Shown: positions 7,622-16,492 of the stretch, piece after piece
How positions within the stretch are numbered: the first letter of the stretch is position 1
Layout of the letters: every line of letters starts with the position of its first letter
From: an uncultured Porphyromonadaceae bacterium
Lineage (GTDB): Bacteria > Bacteroidota > Bacteroidia > Bacteroidales > UBA11471
DNA: 28,099 nt
Direction of reading: 5' to 3'
Assembly: GCA_900542765.1 (NCBI GenBank)
Contig: UQOX01000029.1
Coordinates: forward strand, 1 to 28,099
Made by a program: the position numbers and the translations under genes
Notes under the pieces: generated by a model
Told to the model about the DNA's origin: nothing
The model's input: the letters and a program-made list of their open reading frames with translations, nothing else
Databases searched by the model: none

Positions 7622-8983
7622 ATGAAACATCAACGTCTATTCGCCCTTGCCACCGGAATACTCCTCACAGCAAGAACCGTTTCGGCTCAGGAAAAAACTC
7701 AAACGTGGAGTCTCGAAGACTGCTTGCAATATGCCTATGAGCAAAACATCGAGTTGAAACAAAGCCGACTTTCTCTCGAAAGCAGCCAAATCGACACCAA
7801 AAACGCCAAAGCCAAATTCTTTCCCAACCTCTCGGCCGGAGTGAGCTATCAGTACACCAACACGCCGTTTCAGGAAACTACCGGCAACAACCTCGACAAT
7901 TACATCATCACCGGAAACAGCGGTAGCGACAAAAATCAACTCTCAGGCAGCTACAACCTGCGCAGCTCGCTTACCCTCTTCAACGGCGGCAAACTGCTCA
8001 ACCAAGTGAAATCGAGCAAAATTGCCGAAGAGATGCAAAACGCTTCCCTCGAAGAAACCTTCGACAACATCGAGTCGGCCATCGTAACCGGATACCTGCA
8101 AATCCTCTACGCCCAGGAATCGGTGCGCATCAACGAAAACACCGTCGAGGTATCGAAAGCTCAATGCGAGAGAGGTGAAAAATTGAAAAACGCCGGTTCG
8201 CTTTCGGAAAGCGATTACGCCCAACTGGTATCGCAATACAGCAACGACAAATACCAACTGGTCGTTTCGCAAAACACATTGGCACAAAACATTCTCACCC
8301 TCAAACAACTGCTCGAACTCGGCATCGACGAGACCATCGAAATAGAAACGCCCGAGCTCGATGCCACCGATGTGCTCACCCCGATTGCCTCGCTCAACGA
8401 GATATACCAGACAGCCCTGCTGTGCCTGCCCAGCATCAAATATAGCGAGCTGAACATCGCGGCCGCCAAACTCGACATCAAAAGCGCGCAAAGCGGATAT
8501 TACCCCAGCCTCTCCCTCTCGGCCGGCGTCAGCACGGGACACCTCTCGACCAGCGACGGAAAGACAGGCAGCCAGATGAAAAACAAACTCAGCGAGTCGA
8601 TAGGGCTTTCGCTTTCTATCCCCATTTACAGCAACCGCGATACCCGCTCGGCCGTTTCCAAAGCCCGTATCGCCGCCACCACGGCCGAACTCGAACTCGA
8701 AAGCACAAAAAAAACACTCCTGAGCGACATCGAGAACCTCTGCCTCGACGTGAAAGCCGCCCAAGAGCAATATGTCTCGGCCCAGGAACAGGTGAAAGCC
8801 TCACAAGCCAGCTACGACCTCATTCAGGAAAAATTCAACCGCGGCATGGCCAACACGCTCGAACTGCTCACCGAGAAAAACAACCTGCTCTCGGCCGAAC
8901 AGCAAGTACTGCAAGCCAAGTACATGGCCATACTCAACCGCCTGCTGCTCAACATCTATCAAAACAAACCCATCACCCTCTAA
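7622..8983 (+). CDS. TolC family outer-membrane efflux channel
   Basis: The 453-aa precursor has a signal peptide ending near VSAQ. Two outer-membrane efflux protein repeats follow: the first starts with TWSLEDCLQYAYEQNIELKQ, and the second helical hairpin lies around residues 255-445. Long heptad-rich helices (KTLLSDIENLCLDVKAAQEQYVSA) and YYPSLSLSAGVS-type strands are typical of TolC channels. The protein should form the trimeric exit duct of the efflux pump encoded by the next three genes. It is the first gene of the operon, 25 nt before the adaptor gene. This order (channel, adaptor, ATPase, permease) is common in Bacteroidales. The transported compound is unknown. Confidence 0.95.
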   Translation: MKHQRLFALATGILLTARTVSAQEKTQTWSLEDCLQYAYEQNIELKQSRLSLESSQIDTKNAKAKFFPNLSAGVSYQYTNTPFQETTGNNLDNYIITGNSGSDKNQLSGSYNLRSSLTLFNGGKLLNQVKSSKIAEEMQNASLEETFDNIESAIVTGYLQILYAQESVRINENTVEVSKAQCERGEKLKNAGSLSESDYAQLVSQYSNDKYQLVVSQNTLAQNILTLKQLLELGIDETIEIETPELDATDVLTPIASLNEIYQTALLCLPSIKYSELNIAAAKLDIKSAQSGYYPSLSLSAGVSTGHLSTSDGKTGSQMKNKLSESIGLSLSIPIYSNRDTRSAVSKARIAATTAELELESTKKTLLSDIENLCLDVKAAQEQYVSAQEQVKASQASYDLIQEKFNRGMANTLELLTEKNNLLSAEQQVLQAKYMAILNRLLLNIYQNKPITL

Positions 8984-9008
8984 TCGGAATATATAATCTC
9001 TCTTCAAT

Positions 9009-10214
9009 ATGAAACGGAAAATCATCATCTCCATCATCGTGATTATCATTGTCGCCGTGGGAAGCAAATACCTCTTCGGCAACTCGGGGAGCACCAACAA
9101 GCTCTCCTATGCCACCGTAGCCGTGGGACGCAGCGACATTTCCAACTCGGTAACCGCCACCGGTACCATCGAACCGGTGACCGAAGTCGAAGTCGGAACC
9201 CAGGTATCGGGTATCATCGACAAAATCTATGTCGACTACAACTCGGTTGTGAAAGAAGGACAACTCATCGCCGAAATGGACAAGGTAACCCTCGAAAGCG
9301 AACTGGCTTCGGCACAAGCCACCTACGACGGCAACCTGGCCGAATACCAATACCAGATGAAAAACTTCGAACGCAACAAAGGTCTCTTTGAGCAAAACCT
9401 CATCAGTGAGCAAGAATACGACGATTCGGAGTACAACTACCTCAAAGCCAAAAGTGCCCTCGAAAGCAGCAAAGCCGCATTGGCCAAAGCACAACGCAAC
9501 CTCTCCTACGCCATCATCACCTCGCCCATCGACGGCATCGTCATCAGCCGTGATGTAGAGGAGGGACAGACCGTGGCTTCGGGATTTGAAACGCCTACCC
9601 TCTTCAACATTGCCGCCGACCTCACACAGATGCAAGTCGTGGCCGACGTCGATGAAGCCGACATAGGCGGTGTGGCCGAAGGCCAACGGGTAAGTTTCAC
9701 CGTCGATGCCTACCCCAACGATGTGTTCGAAGGCCGCGTGACCCAAATACGACTGGGCAGCACCAACAGTTCGACCAGCACGACCGACGAGAGCGTCATC
9801 ACCTACGAAGTCGTCATCTCGGCTCCCAATCCCGACCTGAAACTCAAACCGCGCCTCACAGCCAACGTCACCATCTACATTCTCGACAAACAAGACGTGC
9901 TGAGTGTTCCCGCCCGCGCCCTGCGCTTCACCCCGGAATATCCGCTTATCGAAAAGACCGACATCGTCGTCGATTGTGAAGGTACCGACAAAGTATGGAC
10001 ACGCGAAGGAAACACCTTCACCGCCCACCCGGTACAACTCGGCATCAGCAACGGCATCATGACCGAAATTCTCGGCGGTGTAGATGAAGGCTTGGTCATC
10101 GTCGAAGAGGCGGTCATGGGCAGCACCCCACAAGCCGAAGCCGCCGGCAGCGACGTTGAACGCAGTCCCTTCATGCCCGGTCCGCCCAGTGACAAAAAGA
10201 AAAACAGCAAATAA
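9009..10214 (+). CDS. Efflux periplasmic adaptor (HlyD/MacA family)
   Basis: This 401-aa membrane-fusion protein has an N-terminal membrane anchor (residues 5-22, IISIIVIIIVAVGS). The first biotinyl-lipoyl half follows (VEVGTQVSGIIDKIYVDYN), then a coiled-coil hairpin (about residues 98-165), the second lipoyl half (ITSPIDGIVISRDVEEGQTV) and beta-barrel domains. A polar Ser/Lys-rich tail ends the protein. It should bridge the MacB-type permease and the TolC-type channel in the periplasm. The gene sits 25 nt after the channel gene and 15 nt before the ATPase gene. The combination with an ABC ATPase and permease makes it MacA-like rather than RND-associated. Confidence 0.95.
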   Translation: MKRKIIISIIVIIIVAVGSKYLFGNSGSTNKLSYATVAVGRSDISNSVTATGTIEPVTEVEVGTQVSGIIDKIYVDYNSVVKEGQLIAEMDKVTLESELASAQATYDGNLAEYQYQMKNFERNKGLFEQNLISEQEYDDSEYNYLKAKSALESSKAALAKAQRNLSYAIITSPIDGIVISRDVEEGQTVASGFETPTLFNIAADLTQMQVVADVDEADIGGVAEGQRVSFTVDAYPNDVFEGRVTQIRLGSTNSSTSTTDESVITYEVVISAPNPDLKLKPRLTANVTIYILDKQDVLSVPARALRFTPEYPLIEKTDIVVDCEGTDKVWTREGNTFTAHPVQLGISNGIMTEILGGVDEGLVIVEEAVMGSTPQAEAAGSDVERSPFMPGPPSDKKKNSK

Positions 10215-10229
10215 TCAAGTCCGCCGGTC

Positions 10230-10976
10230 ATGAGCAAAAAAGTCATCGAATTACAAAACATCAAACGCGACTTCAAAGTGGGTGGCGAAACCGTACACGC
10301 CCTGCGGGGTGTCTCATTCACCATCACCGAAGGAGAGTTTGTCACCATCATGGGAACATCGGGCTCGGGTAAGTCGACCTTGCTCAACACCTTGGGCTGC
10401 CTCGACACCCCGACCAGCGGAGAATATCTGCTCGACGGCATTGCCGTGCGCACCATGAGCAAACCTTCCCGTGCGATACTGCGCAACCGCAAAATCGGGT
10501 TTGTGTTCCAAAACTACAACCTGCTGCCCAAAACCACCGCCGTGGAAAATGTGGAGTTACCGTTGATGTATAACGCTGCCGTAAGTGCCGCAGAACGACG
10601 TCGCCGGGCCATCGAAGCCTTGCAGGCCGTGGGACTGGGCGACCGCCTCGAACACAAGTCGAACCAAATGTCGGGCGGACAGATGCAACGCGTGGCCATA
10701 GCCCGTGCCCTGGTCAACAACCCGGCCGTGATACTGGCCGACGAAGCGACCGGAAACCTCGACACCCGCACCTCGTTTGAGATACTCGTGCTCTTCCAAA
10801 AACTGCACCGCGAAGGCCGCACCATCATCTTCGTAACACACAACCCCGAGTTGTCGCAATACAGCAGCCGCACCATTCGGTTGCGCGACGGACACGTCAT
10901 CGAAGATACCCCCAACCCCAAGATACTCTCGGCCGAGGAAGCCTTGGCCGCCTTGCCTAAAAACGACGAAGAATAA
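10230..10976 (+). CDS. ABC transporter ATP-binding protein (MacB/LolD type)
   Basis: This cytoplasmic ATPase subunit has 248 aa. Walker A is GTSGSGKST at 42-50, the Q-loop glutamine is at 94 in FVFQNYNLLP, the signature MSGGQMQRVAIARAL starts at 147, Walker B ends with the DEATGNLD motif at 171-178, and the switch histidine is in FVTHNPE. The stretch VHALRGVSFTITEGE and GNLD are hallmarks of the LolD/MacB subclass, which drives mechanotransmission rather than membrane transport by its own subunits. Here ATPase and permease are separate genes, unlike fused E. coli MacB. It is 15 nt after the adaptor gene and 8 nt before the permease gene. Confidence 0.95.
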   Translation: MSKKVIELQNIKRDFKVGGETVHALRGVSFTITEGEFVTIMGTSGSGKSTLLNTLGCLDTPTSGEYLLDGIAVRTMSKPSRAILRNRKIGFVFQNYNLLPKTTAVENVELPLMYNAAVSAAERRRRAIEALQAVGLGDRLEHKSNQMSGGQMQRVAIARALVNNPAVILADEATGNLDTRTSFEILVLFQKLHREGRTIIFVTHNPELSQYSSRTIRLRDGHVIEDTPNPKILSAEEALAALPKNDEE

Positions 10977-10984
10977 TCTGCCCT

Positions 10985-12205
10985 ATGAATGTAACCAATC
11001 TCTTCAAAATAGCCTTGCGGGCCCTTGCAAACAACAAGTTGCGGGCCTTCCTCACCATGTTGGGCATCATCATCGGTGTGGCTTCGGTCATCACCATGCT
11101 GGCCATCGGACAAGGGTCGAAAAGAAGTATCCAGGCGCAAATCTCGGAAATGGGGTCGAACATGATCATGATTCACCCCGGTGGCGACATGAGAGGCGGT
11201 GTGCGTCGCGACCCCTCGGAGATGCAAACCCTCAAACTCGAAAACTACGAGACCTTGCGCAACGAGACCAAATACCTCTCGGGCATCAGTCCCAACGTCT
11301 CGTCATCGGGACAACTCATCTGCGGCAACAACAACTATCCCTCATCGGTCAGCGGAGTAGGACTGGATTACCTCGACATACGCCAACTCAAAATCGAAGA
11401 CGGAAGCATGTTTACCGAGACCGACATACAAACCTCGGCCAAAGTGTGTGTCATCGGGAAAACCATCGTCGACAACCTGTTCCCCGACGGGAGCGACCCG
11501 ATAGGGAAAGTGATCCGATTCAACAAAGTGCCTCTCCGTGTCATCGGCGTTCTCAAATCGAAAGGTTACAACTCGATGGGACAAGACCAGGACGACATCG
11601 TGCTGGCCCCTTACTCCACCGTGATGAAACGCCTGCTTGCCGTAACCTACCTCCAAGGTATCTTTGCTTCGGCTCTCTCCGAAGACATGACCGACTATGC
11701 CACCGAGGAGATAAGCACAATCCTGCGCCGGGAACATAAACTCAAAGAAACCGACAACGACGATTTCACCATACGCACGCAACAAGAACTCAGCACCATG
11801 CTCAACTCGACCACCGACCTCATGACCACCCTGCTGGCGTGCATTGCCGGCATATCGCTCATCGTGGGTGGTATCGGTATCATGAACATCATGTATGTGA
11901 GCGTCACCGAGCGTACCCGCGAAATCGGTCTGCGCATGAGCGTGGGAGCCCGCGGCATCGACATTCTCTCTCAATTCCTCATCGAGGCCGTCCTCATCAG
12001 TATCACAGGCGGTATCATCGGCGTGATATTGGGTTGCGGAGCCAGCTGGATTGTAAAAAGCGTGGTCCACTGGCCCATCTTCATTCAACCGTGGAGTGTC
12101 GTGCTCTCTTTTGCCGTGTGCACCGTGACGGGCGTATTCTTCGGGTGGTATCCCGCCAAGAAGGCGGCCGACCTCGACCCCATCGAAGCCATACGATATG
12201 AATAA
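10985..12205 (+). CDS. ABC transporter permease (MacB/FtsX family)
   Basis: The 406-aa permease has the MacB topology. One N-terminal membrane helix comes after NLFKIALRALANNKLRAFLTMLGIIIGVA (about residues 18-43), then a large periplasmic MacB core domain (about 44-270), and finally three C-terminal FtsX helices. These start at LLACIAGISLIVGGIGIMNIM and include the conserved cytoplasmic loop VTERTREIGLRMSVGAR and a final WYPAKKAADLDPIEAIRYE tail. It pairs with the ATPase encoded just upstream and probably drives periplasmic cargo into the TolC-type channel. The cargo could be a drug, a siderophore, a peptide or a lipoprotein-like molecule; nothing in the sequence decides this. Confidence 0.95.
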   Translation: MNVTNLFKIALRALANNKLRAFLTMLGIIIGVASVITMLAIGQGSKRSIQAQISEMGSNMIMIHPGGDMRGGVRRDPSEMQTLKLENYETLRNETKYLSGISPNVSSSGQLICGNNNYPSSVSGVGLDYLDIRQLKIEDGSMFTETDIQTSAKVCVIGKTIVDNLFPDGSDPIGKVIRFNKVPLRVIGVLKSKGYNSMGQDQDDIVLAPYSTVMKRLLAVTYLQGIFASALSEDMTDYATEEISTILRREHKLKETDNDDFTIRTQQELSTMLNSTTDLMTTLLACIAGISLIVGGIGIMNIMYVSVTERTREIGLRMSVGARGIDILSQFLIEAVLISITGGIIGVILGCGASWIVKSVVHWPIFIQPWSVVLSFAVCTVTGVFFGWYPAKKAADLDPIEAIRYE

Positions 12206-12220
12206 AAACCTTTCTGTCGC

Positions 12221-13297
12221 ATGAAACCCAGGGACAAGAATCACAAAAGAGTTACACTCTTCATACACATAGCAGGGTGGGGCCTCATCTTTGGCCTCCC
12301 TCTGCTGTTTTCTGACCACAGTTCGCCCGACTATTTCAGGCACTACCTGTGGTTTTCACTCGTTCCGCTGTCACTCCTCGCCGTCTTCTACATCAATTAC
12401 ACGCTGCTCATCGACAAATACCTCTTCAAAAAGGAGTCGAACATCTACTTCTATGGGTTCAATGTCATTCTTGTCATCGGCATCTCACTTATACTCACGG
12501 CAATAAGGCATTACTACATCGACGCATCGCCTCGTCATACACCGCCACCGCCACCTGACGTAAATCTCATACAAGGCATTTTCGGATTTTTCCTGCGCGA
12601 CATGGTTCCGCTCATCTTGGCCGTGGGCATGAGCATCGCCGTAAAATTGACCAGCCGATGGATTTCGATCGAAAGGGAATTGGAAACCGTGGAGCGTGAA
12701 AAGGTGGAGGCTGAACTGAAAACTCTGAAAAGCCAAATCAATCCGCACTTTCTTTTCAATACCCTGAACAACATCTACTCCCTCATCGACCTTTCTCCCG
12801 AAAAGGCCCAACAAGCGGTTATCGAACTGAGCAAACTGATGCGCTATGTGCTCTACGACAACACGACACGATATGTACCGTTGTCGAAAGAGATAGATTT
12901 TATCCACAACTATGTAGAGCTCATGAGACTGCGGCTGGCGGCCAATACCGAATTGACGGTGAGCCTTCCCACCGAGAAGTATTCCCGCATCGAAGTGGCC
13001 CCCCTTCTGTTCATCGCGCTGATAGAGAATGCCTTCAAACACGGCATCAGCAATACGCAACCGTCGTTTGTGCACATCGCCATCTCGGTCGATGCCGACA
13101 ACCGCGTTGTGTGCCGCATCGAAAACAGCCGATTCCCCAAAGGCACCAATGACAAAAGCGGGTCGGGCATCGGTCTCGACAATTTACGGAAAAGGCTCGA
13201 TATACTATACCCGGGACGTTATACGTTTACCATAAAGGAGGACGAATATTCTTATGCCTCGGAACTGACGTTACAGACTCAACACACACTGTCATGA
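12221..13297 (+). CDS. Sensor histidine kinase, LytS/YehU type
   Basis: This 358-aa inner-membrane kinase has about four N-terminal helices (near residues 11-30, 43-64, 78-97 and 125-144). A loop between helices three and four contains a run of six prolines. A short coiled-coil linker leads to the His_kinase domain, whose phosphorylation site is H176 in NPHFLFNTLNNIYSLI. The ATPase domain has an N box ENAFKHGI and a G box GSGIGLDNLRKRL. There is no large sensor domain, so the signal is probably membrane-embedded or passed on by the neighbouring transporter, as proposed for similar pairs. It starts 15 nt after the permease gene and overlaps the regulator gene by 4 nt. Confidence 0.93.
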   Translation: MKPRDKNHKRVTLFIHIAGWGLIFGLPLLFSDHSSPDYFRHYLWFSLVPLSLLAVFYINYTLLIDKYLFKKESNIYFYGFNVILVIGISLILTAIRHYYIDASPRHTPPPPPDVNLIQGIFGFFLRDMVPLILAVGMSIAVKLTSRWISIERELETVEREKVEAELKTLKSQINPHFLFNTLNNIYSLIDLSPEKAQQAVIELSKLMRYVLYDNTTRYVPLSKEIDFIHNYVELMRLRLAANTELTVSLPTEKYSRIEVAPLLFIALIENAFKHGISNTQPSFVHIAISVDADNRVVCRIENSRFPKGTNDKSGSGIGLDNLRKRLDILYPGRYTFTIKEDEYSYASELTLQTQHTLS

Positions 13298-14028
13298 AAT
13301 TGAAATGCGCCATCATCGATGATGAACCGCTGGCCGTGAGCCTGCTGAAAAACTATGTAGAAAAGACGCCCTTCCTCGAATTGTCGGGCTCCTATACCAG
13401 TGCCATCAGGGCCATGGAAGAAATCACCCGGGGAGAACCCCTCGATTTGCTTTTTCTCGACATACAGATGCCCGAAGTAAACGGGCTGGAATTTTCACGC
13501 ATCATAGGCGACCGCTGCCGCATTATCTTCACCACGGCCTTTGAGCAATATGCCGTCGACAGTTACCGCGTAAATGCACTCGACTATCTGCTCAAACCGT
13601 TCTCCTATGCCGACTTCCTGCAAGCCTGCGAGAAAGCCCGGCGGTGGTTTGAGATGAAAAGTCAACAACCCTCCTCACTACAAGCCACAACGCCTCAATC
13701 GATATTTGTAAAAAGCGAATACCGCCTGATTCAAATCGACCTCGACAAGATACTCTACATCGAAGGACTCAAAGACTATGTAAAGATATATGTCGAAGAC
13801 GAGGTACACCCCGTTCTGTCCCTCATGAGCCTTAAATCGCTCGAAGAGCAATTACCCTCAGAGCGCTTTGTGCGCGTACATCGCTCGTTCATCGTGCAGA
13901 TGGACAAAATCAAAATCATCGAGCGCAACCGCATCGTTTTCGGGAAAACCTATATCCCCATCTCCGACTCCTACAAAGAACAACTCCTGGAACAACTCAA
14001 CCGCCGCTCCATCATCGGGAAATTATAA
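13294..14028 (+). CDS. LytTR family response regulator
   Basis: This 244-aa cytoplasmic regulator has a receiver domain (residues 1-120) with acidic pocket D9/D10, phosphoacceptor D56 in FLDIQMP, T80 and K101 in LLKPF. A LytTR DNA-binding domain follows (about 137-240), recognised by IFVKSEYRLIQIDLDKILYIEGLKDYVKI, LEEQLPSERFVRVHRSFIV and a final IPISDSYKEQL strand. It overlaps the kinase gene by the ATGA junction, so kinase and regulator are made together. Being the last gene of the efflux operon, it probably regulates that operon, but other targets are possible. A strong terminator follows directly. Confidence 0.95.
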   Translation: MKLKCAIIDDEPLAVSLLKNYVEKTPFLELSGSYTSAIRAMEEITRGEPLDLLFLDIQMPEVNGLEFSRIIGDRCRIIFTTAFEQYAVDSYRVNALDYLLKPFSYADFLQACEKARRWFEMKSQQPSSLQATTPQSIFVKSEYRLIQIDLDKILYIEGLKDYVKIYVEDEVHPVLSLMSLKSLEEQLPSERFVRVHRSFIVQMDKIKIIERNRIVFGKTYIPISDSYKEQLLEQLNRRSIIGKL

Positions 14029-14041
14029 TCTTATAGGCGAC

Positions 14042-14087
14042 AACGGCACCGCCCCTGCAAGGAGTTGCAGGGGCGGTGCCGTTTTTT
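14042..14087 (+). terminator. Strong terminator of the efflux operon
   Basis: A perfect 19-bp stem (AACGGCACCGCCCCTGCAA and its complement) encloses a GGAG tetraloop and runs into a T tract at 14082-14087. It ends the six-gene plus-strand operon. The convergent HAD gene stops at 14113 and may use the same hairpin, although a T tract on that side is lacking. Confidence 0.93.
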
Positions 14088-14112
14088 ATCGCATCTGTTT
14101 TCCCGGAAGCTG

Positions 14113-14883
14113 TCAGAGAATGGACGTTATCTCCCGGAGGGAGGTGACCTGGTAAGTGGGACAGCCGACAGCGAATTGTTCGGGACAGAGGCCGGCCTGC
14201 GCCCGGTTCGCGGGCCGGGCAGCATCGGCAAGTGGTGGCAGCGGCTTATTGTCGGGATTAAAATAGATTTGCGCAATCCCGACACGGGCTGCACCTCGAA
14301 TGTCGGCTTCGAAATTGTCTCCTATCATGATGGCTTCGGCCGGTGCGGCGGAGAAATGGCCGAGTGCACAAGTAAATATGCCGGGGTGCGGCTTCATGAA
14401 ACCCACTTCATCGGAGAGGACGATGTGGTCGAAAAAAGGGCGCAAGCCGGTATTATCGAGCTTCTTATATTGGACCTCCCTGAATCCGTTGCTCAACAAG
14501 GTGAGCGTATAATGATGTGCCGAGAGATAAGCAAGAAGTTCCCGGGCATAAAAATACAGACCTATCTGCTCGGACAAAGCCGAGAGATAGGTCTGATTGA
14601 GTTGTGGAGTGATGCCGGGGTCGTAGACGCCCACCCGCTGCAAGGGGTAGCGAAAACGTTCGGCAATCAATTCATCTCGCGTAATGCGACCGTGGTGATA
14701 GAGGTTCCATAGTTCGGCGTTTTTTTCGCTGTAAGCCCGATAGAAATCATCGAACCGCGGGTAATAACCGGCCAACGAATAGGCGTCGTAGACGACCTTC
14801 AAGGCCCGGTAGGAATTGCTCTTAAAATCCCATAACGTATCATCGAGGTCGATGAATACATGACGGAATGGAGGCACGGTCAC
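14113..14883 (-). CDS. HAD superfamily hydrolase, YjjG-like nucleotidase
   Basis: This 256-aa cytoplasmic phosphatase has all four HAD motifs: DLDDT with nucleophile D12, TLLSNGF (motif II), the lysine in FMKPHPGIF (motif III) and MIGDNFEADIRGA (motif IV). A helical cap (about residues 20-110) identifies subfamily IA. The motif pattern, length and FRHVFIDLDDTLWDF start fit the YjjG family of noncanonical pyrimidine nucleotidases, which remove mutagenic nucleotides. The C-terminal 30 residues after NPDNKPLPP look like an extension of the family core. It is the last gene of the minus-strand run, 14 nt after the coiled-coil lipoprotein gene. Function as a more general HAD phosphatase cannot be excluded. 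Confidence 0.85.
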   Translation of the reverse strand: MTVPPFRHVFIDLDDTLWDFKSNSYRALKVVYDAYSLAGYYPRFDDFYRAYSEKNAELWNLYHHGRITRDELIAERFRYPLQRVGVYDPGITPQLNQTYLSALSEQIGLYFYARELLAYLSAHHYTLTLLSNGFREVQYKKLDNTGLRPFFDHIVLSDEVGFMKPHPGIFTCALGHFSAAPAEAIMIGDNFEADIRGAARVGIAQIYFNPDNKPLPPLADAARPANRAQAGLCPEQFAVGCPTYQVTSLREITSIL

Positions 14884-14897
14884 GTTTTACCGCTATA

Positions 14898-15737
14898 TTA
14901 GATGCGGATTACGAGATATTTCGATACGCTCCAAAATTCCTCGGGGTTGGTGATAGAGAGCTCGGTGATAACTTTGCCTTCTTTTACGAAAGTGTAAGAA
15001 CCTTCGGGGTGCGAAGTCATGAGCGTAGCTTTCTTCACATTCAGAGGAATTGAAGGTACGTTGCGGAGGTCGGCTTTGGTAAAGTCGGCATCGTTTACTA
15101 CACCTTGGAGGGTTTTCACTTTGAGGATACCACCTTCGAGGATACCTTTGGCTTTGAGTTCTTTCTTGGTACCGATGGTGTAGAATACGGTGTTGAGAGC
15201 TTGATCCTGAGCGTTGAGTTGATCTTGTTGATCTTTGTTCTCGTTCGAGAGGGCATCGAGTTTGCTGTTCAAAGAAGCGATAGAAGCATCAAGTTCTTTG
15301 ATTTGAGCATCGCGTTGAGCCAATTCGGCTTGGAGAGCGGTGATCATGGCAGCTTTCTCTTCGTTCTCGGCTTTGAGACGCTCGATGGTCTTATTCAAGC
15401 CAGAGATTCTGTAATTGCGGTTTTTTACCTGTTTTTCGAGGTTGGCAATTTTTTCTTGGTTGTCTTTGAGCTGGTCGATGATCTGAGCGATGGAGGCTTT
15501 CAGACGTTCGCCCTGAGCTTGGTTCAAAGCAGCTTCGGTTTTGTTGATTTGAGTGAAGTTTGTTTCGATTTCATCGATCATTTGCAGCAATTCTTCGATG
15601 TCAGAAGTCAAGCGTGCATTGATTTGAGCGATGGAATCGTTTTGAAATTGCAAACGTGCGATTTCTTTTTTGGGACCCTGGCATGCTACGATGAAAAGCA
15701 TCGAGAGGGCAGCCATACTTAACACTACTTTTTTCAT
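14898..15737 (-). CDS. Coiled-coil lipoprotein, possibly Cbp1-like adhesin
   Basis: This 279-aa protein has a lipoprotein signal peptide with lipobox FIVAC (Cys19). A long coiled coil from about residue 22 to 185 follows, rich in Leu/Ile heptads with Gln, Asn, Lys and Glu. A compact C-terminal domain (about 190-279) contains FYTIGTKKELKAKGIL and PEGSYTFVKEGKVITELSITNPEEFW. Coiled-coil lipoproteins of this size in Bacteroidales are annotated as Cbp1-type collagen-binding adhesins; I recall the resemblance but cannot test it here. One D-S-I triplet near residue 35 matches the Bacteroides O-glycosylation motif. The gene lies 37 nt after rsmI without a visible promoter, so co-transcription is likely. 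An envelope structural role is an alternative. Confidence 0.7.
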   Translation of the reverse strand: MKKVVLSMAALSMLFIVACQGPKKEIARLQFQNDSIAQINARLTSDIEELLQMIDEIETNFTQINKTEAALNQAQGERLKASIAQIIDQLKDNQEKIANLEKQVKNRNYRISGLNKTIERLKAENEEKAAMITALQAELAQRDAQIKELDASIASLNSKLDALSNENKDQQDQLNAQDQALNTVFYTIGTKKELKAKGILEGGILKVKTLQGVVNDADFTKADLRNVPSIPLNVKKATLMTSHPEGSYTFVKEGKVITELSITNPEEFWSVSKYLVIRI

Positions 15738-15774
15738 AATTTTCTTGTTTTAAGAGTTGTTTTTGAGTTATTGT

Positions 15775-16488
15775 CTAATCTTCTTTTTCTTTTATCTTGG
15801 TTTTCTCCTTTTTATCCTCGGTATCTCCGGCTACTACGATGACACATTCGCCGCGAGGTTCCTGTTGGGTATAATGAGCGATGACCTCTTCGAAAGTCCC
15901 GCTGAAAGTCTCCTCGTGAATTTTCGAGATTTCCCGACTCACCGAGACATTCCGCCCGATGCCGAACACTTCGGCCATCTGCACAAGGGTCTTGACCAGA
16001 CGGAACGGCGACTCGTAAAATATCATCGTCCGTGACTCTTCGGCCAACTCGGCCAAGCGGGTGGCCCGTCCTTTTTTCTGCGGCAAGAATCCTTCGAAGG
16101 CAAACCGGTCGCACGGCAACCCCGAATCGACCAATGCCGGGACAAAGGCGGTAGGCCCGGGTAGGCACTCGACGGGGATTCCGGCTTTGCGGCTTTCTCG
16201 CACCAAAAGGAATCCCGGGTCGGATATGGCCGGCGTTCCGGCATCGGAAATCAACGCAATGGTTTCTCCTGCCAACAATCGCTCGACAACAGCCTCCACG
16301 GTCTTGTGCTCATTGAACTTGTGGTGCGACTGCATGCGGGTCTTTATATCGAAATGTTTCAACAATATCCCACTGGTGCGGGTATCTTCGGCCAGTATGC
16401 AATCGACTTCCTGCAAAACCTTGATGGCTCTCATCGTCATGTCTTCGAGATTGCCAATCGGGGTGGGAACTATATAGAGCTTCGACAT
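15775..16488 (-). CDS. rsmI: 16S rRNA (cytidine-1402-2'-O)-methyltransferase RsmI
   Basis: The 237-aa SAM-dependent methyltransferase modifies the 2'-O of C1402 in the ribosomal decoding centre. The family signature is complete: LYIVPTPIGNLEDMT at the N-terminus, AEDTRTSGILLKHF (33-46), the HKFNEH stretch, ISDAGTPAISDPG (80-92), CLPGPTAFVPAL and YESPFRLV. The start MSKLYIVPTP at 16488 is the canonical N-terminus and lies only 4 nt after the upstream gene's stop. A longer in-frame start at 16551 would run inside that gene and is unlikely. The protein is shorter than E. coli RsmI (286 aa), ending in a Lys/Glu-rich tail instead of the extra C-terminal domain. Confidence 0.95.
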   Translation of the reverse strand: MSKLYIVPTPIGNLEDMTMRAIKVLQEVDCILAEDTRTSGILLKHFDIKTRMQSHHKFNEHKTVEAVVERLLAGETIALISDAGTPAISDPGFLLVRESRKAGIPVECLPGPTAFVPALVDSGLPCDRFAFEGFLPQKKGRATRLAELAEESRTMIFYESPFRLVKTLVQMAEVFGIGRNVSVSREISKIHEETFSGTFEEVIAHYTQQEPRGECVIVVAGDTEDKKEKTKIKEKED

Positions 16489-16492
16489 CGGG

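Noticed and set aside
8973..10133. Open frame of 386 codons on the minus strand
   Set aside because: It is antisense to the adaptor gene, whose domain order is unmistakable; no family resemblance on the minus strand.
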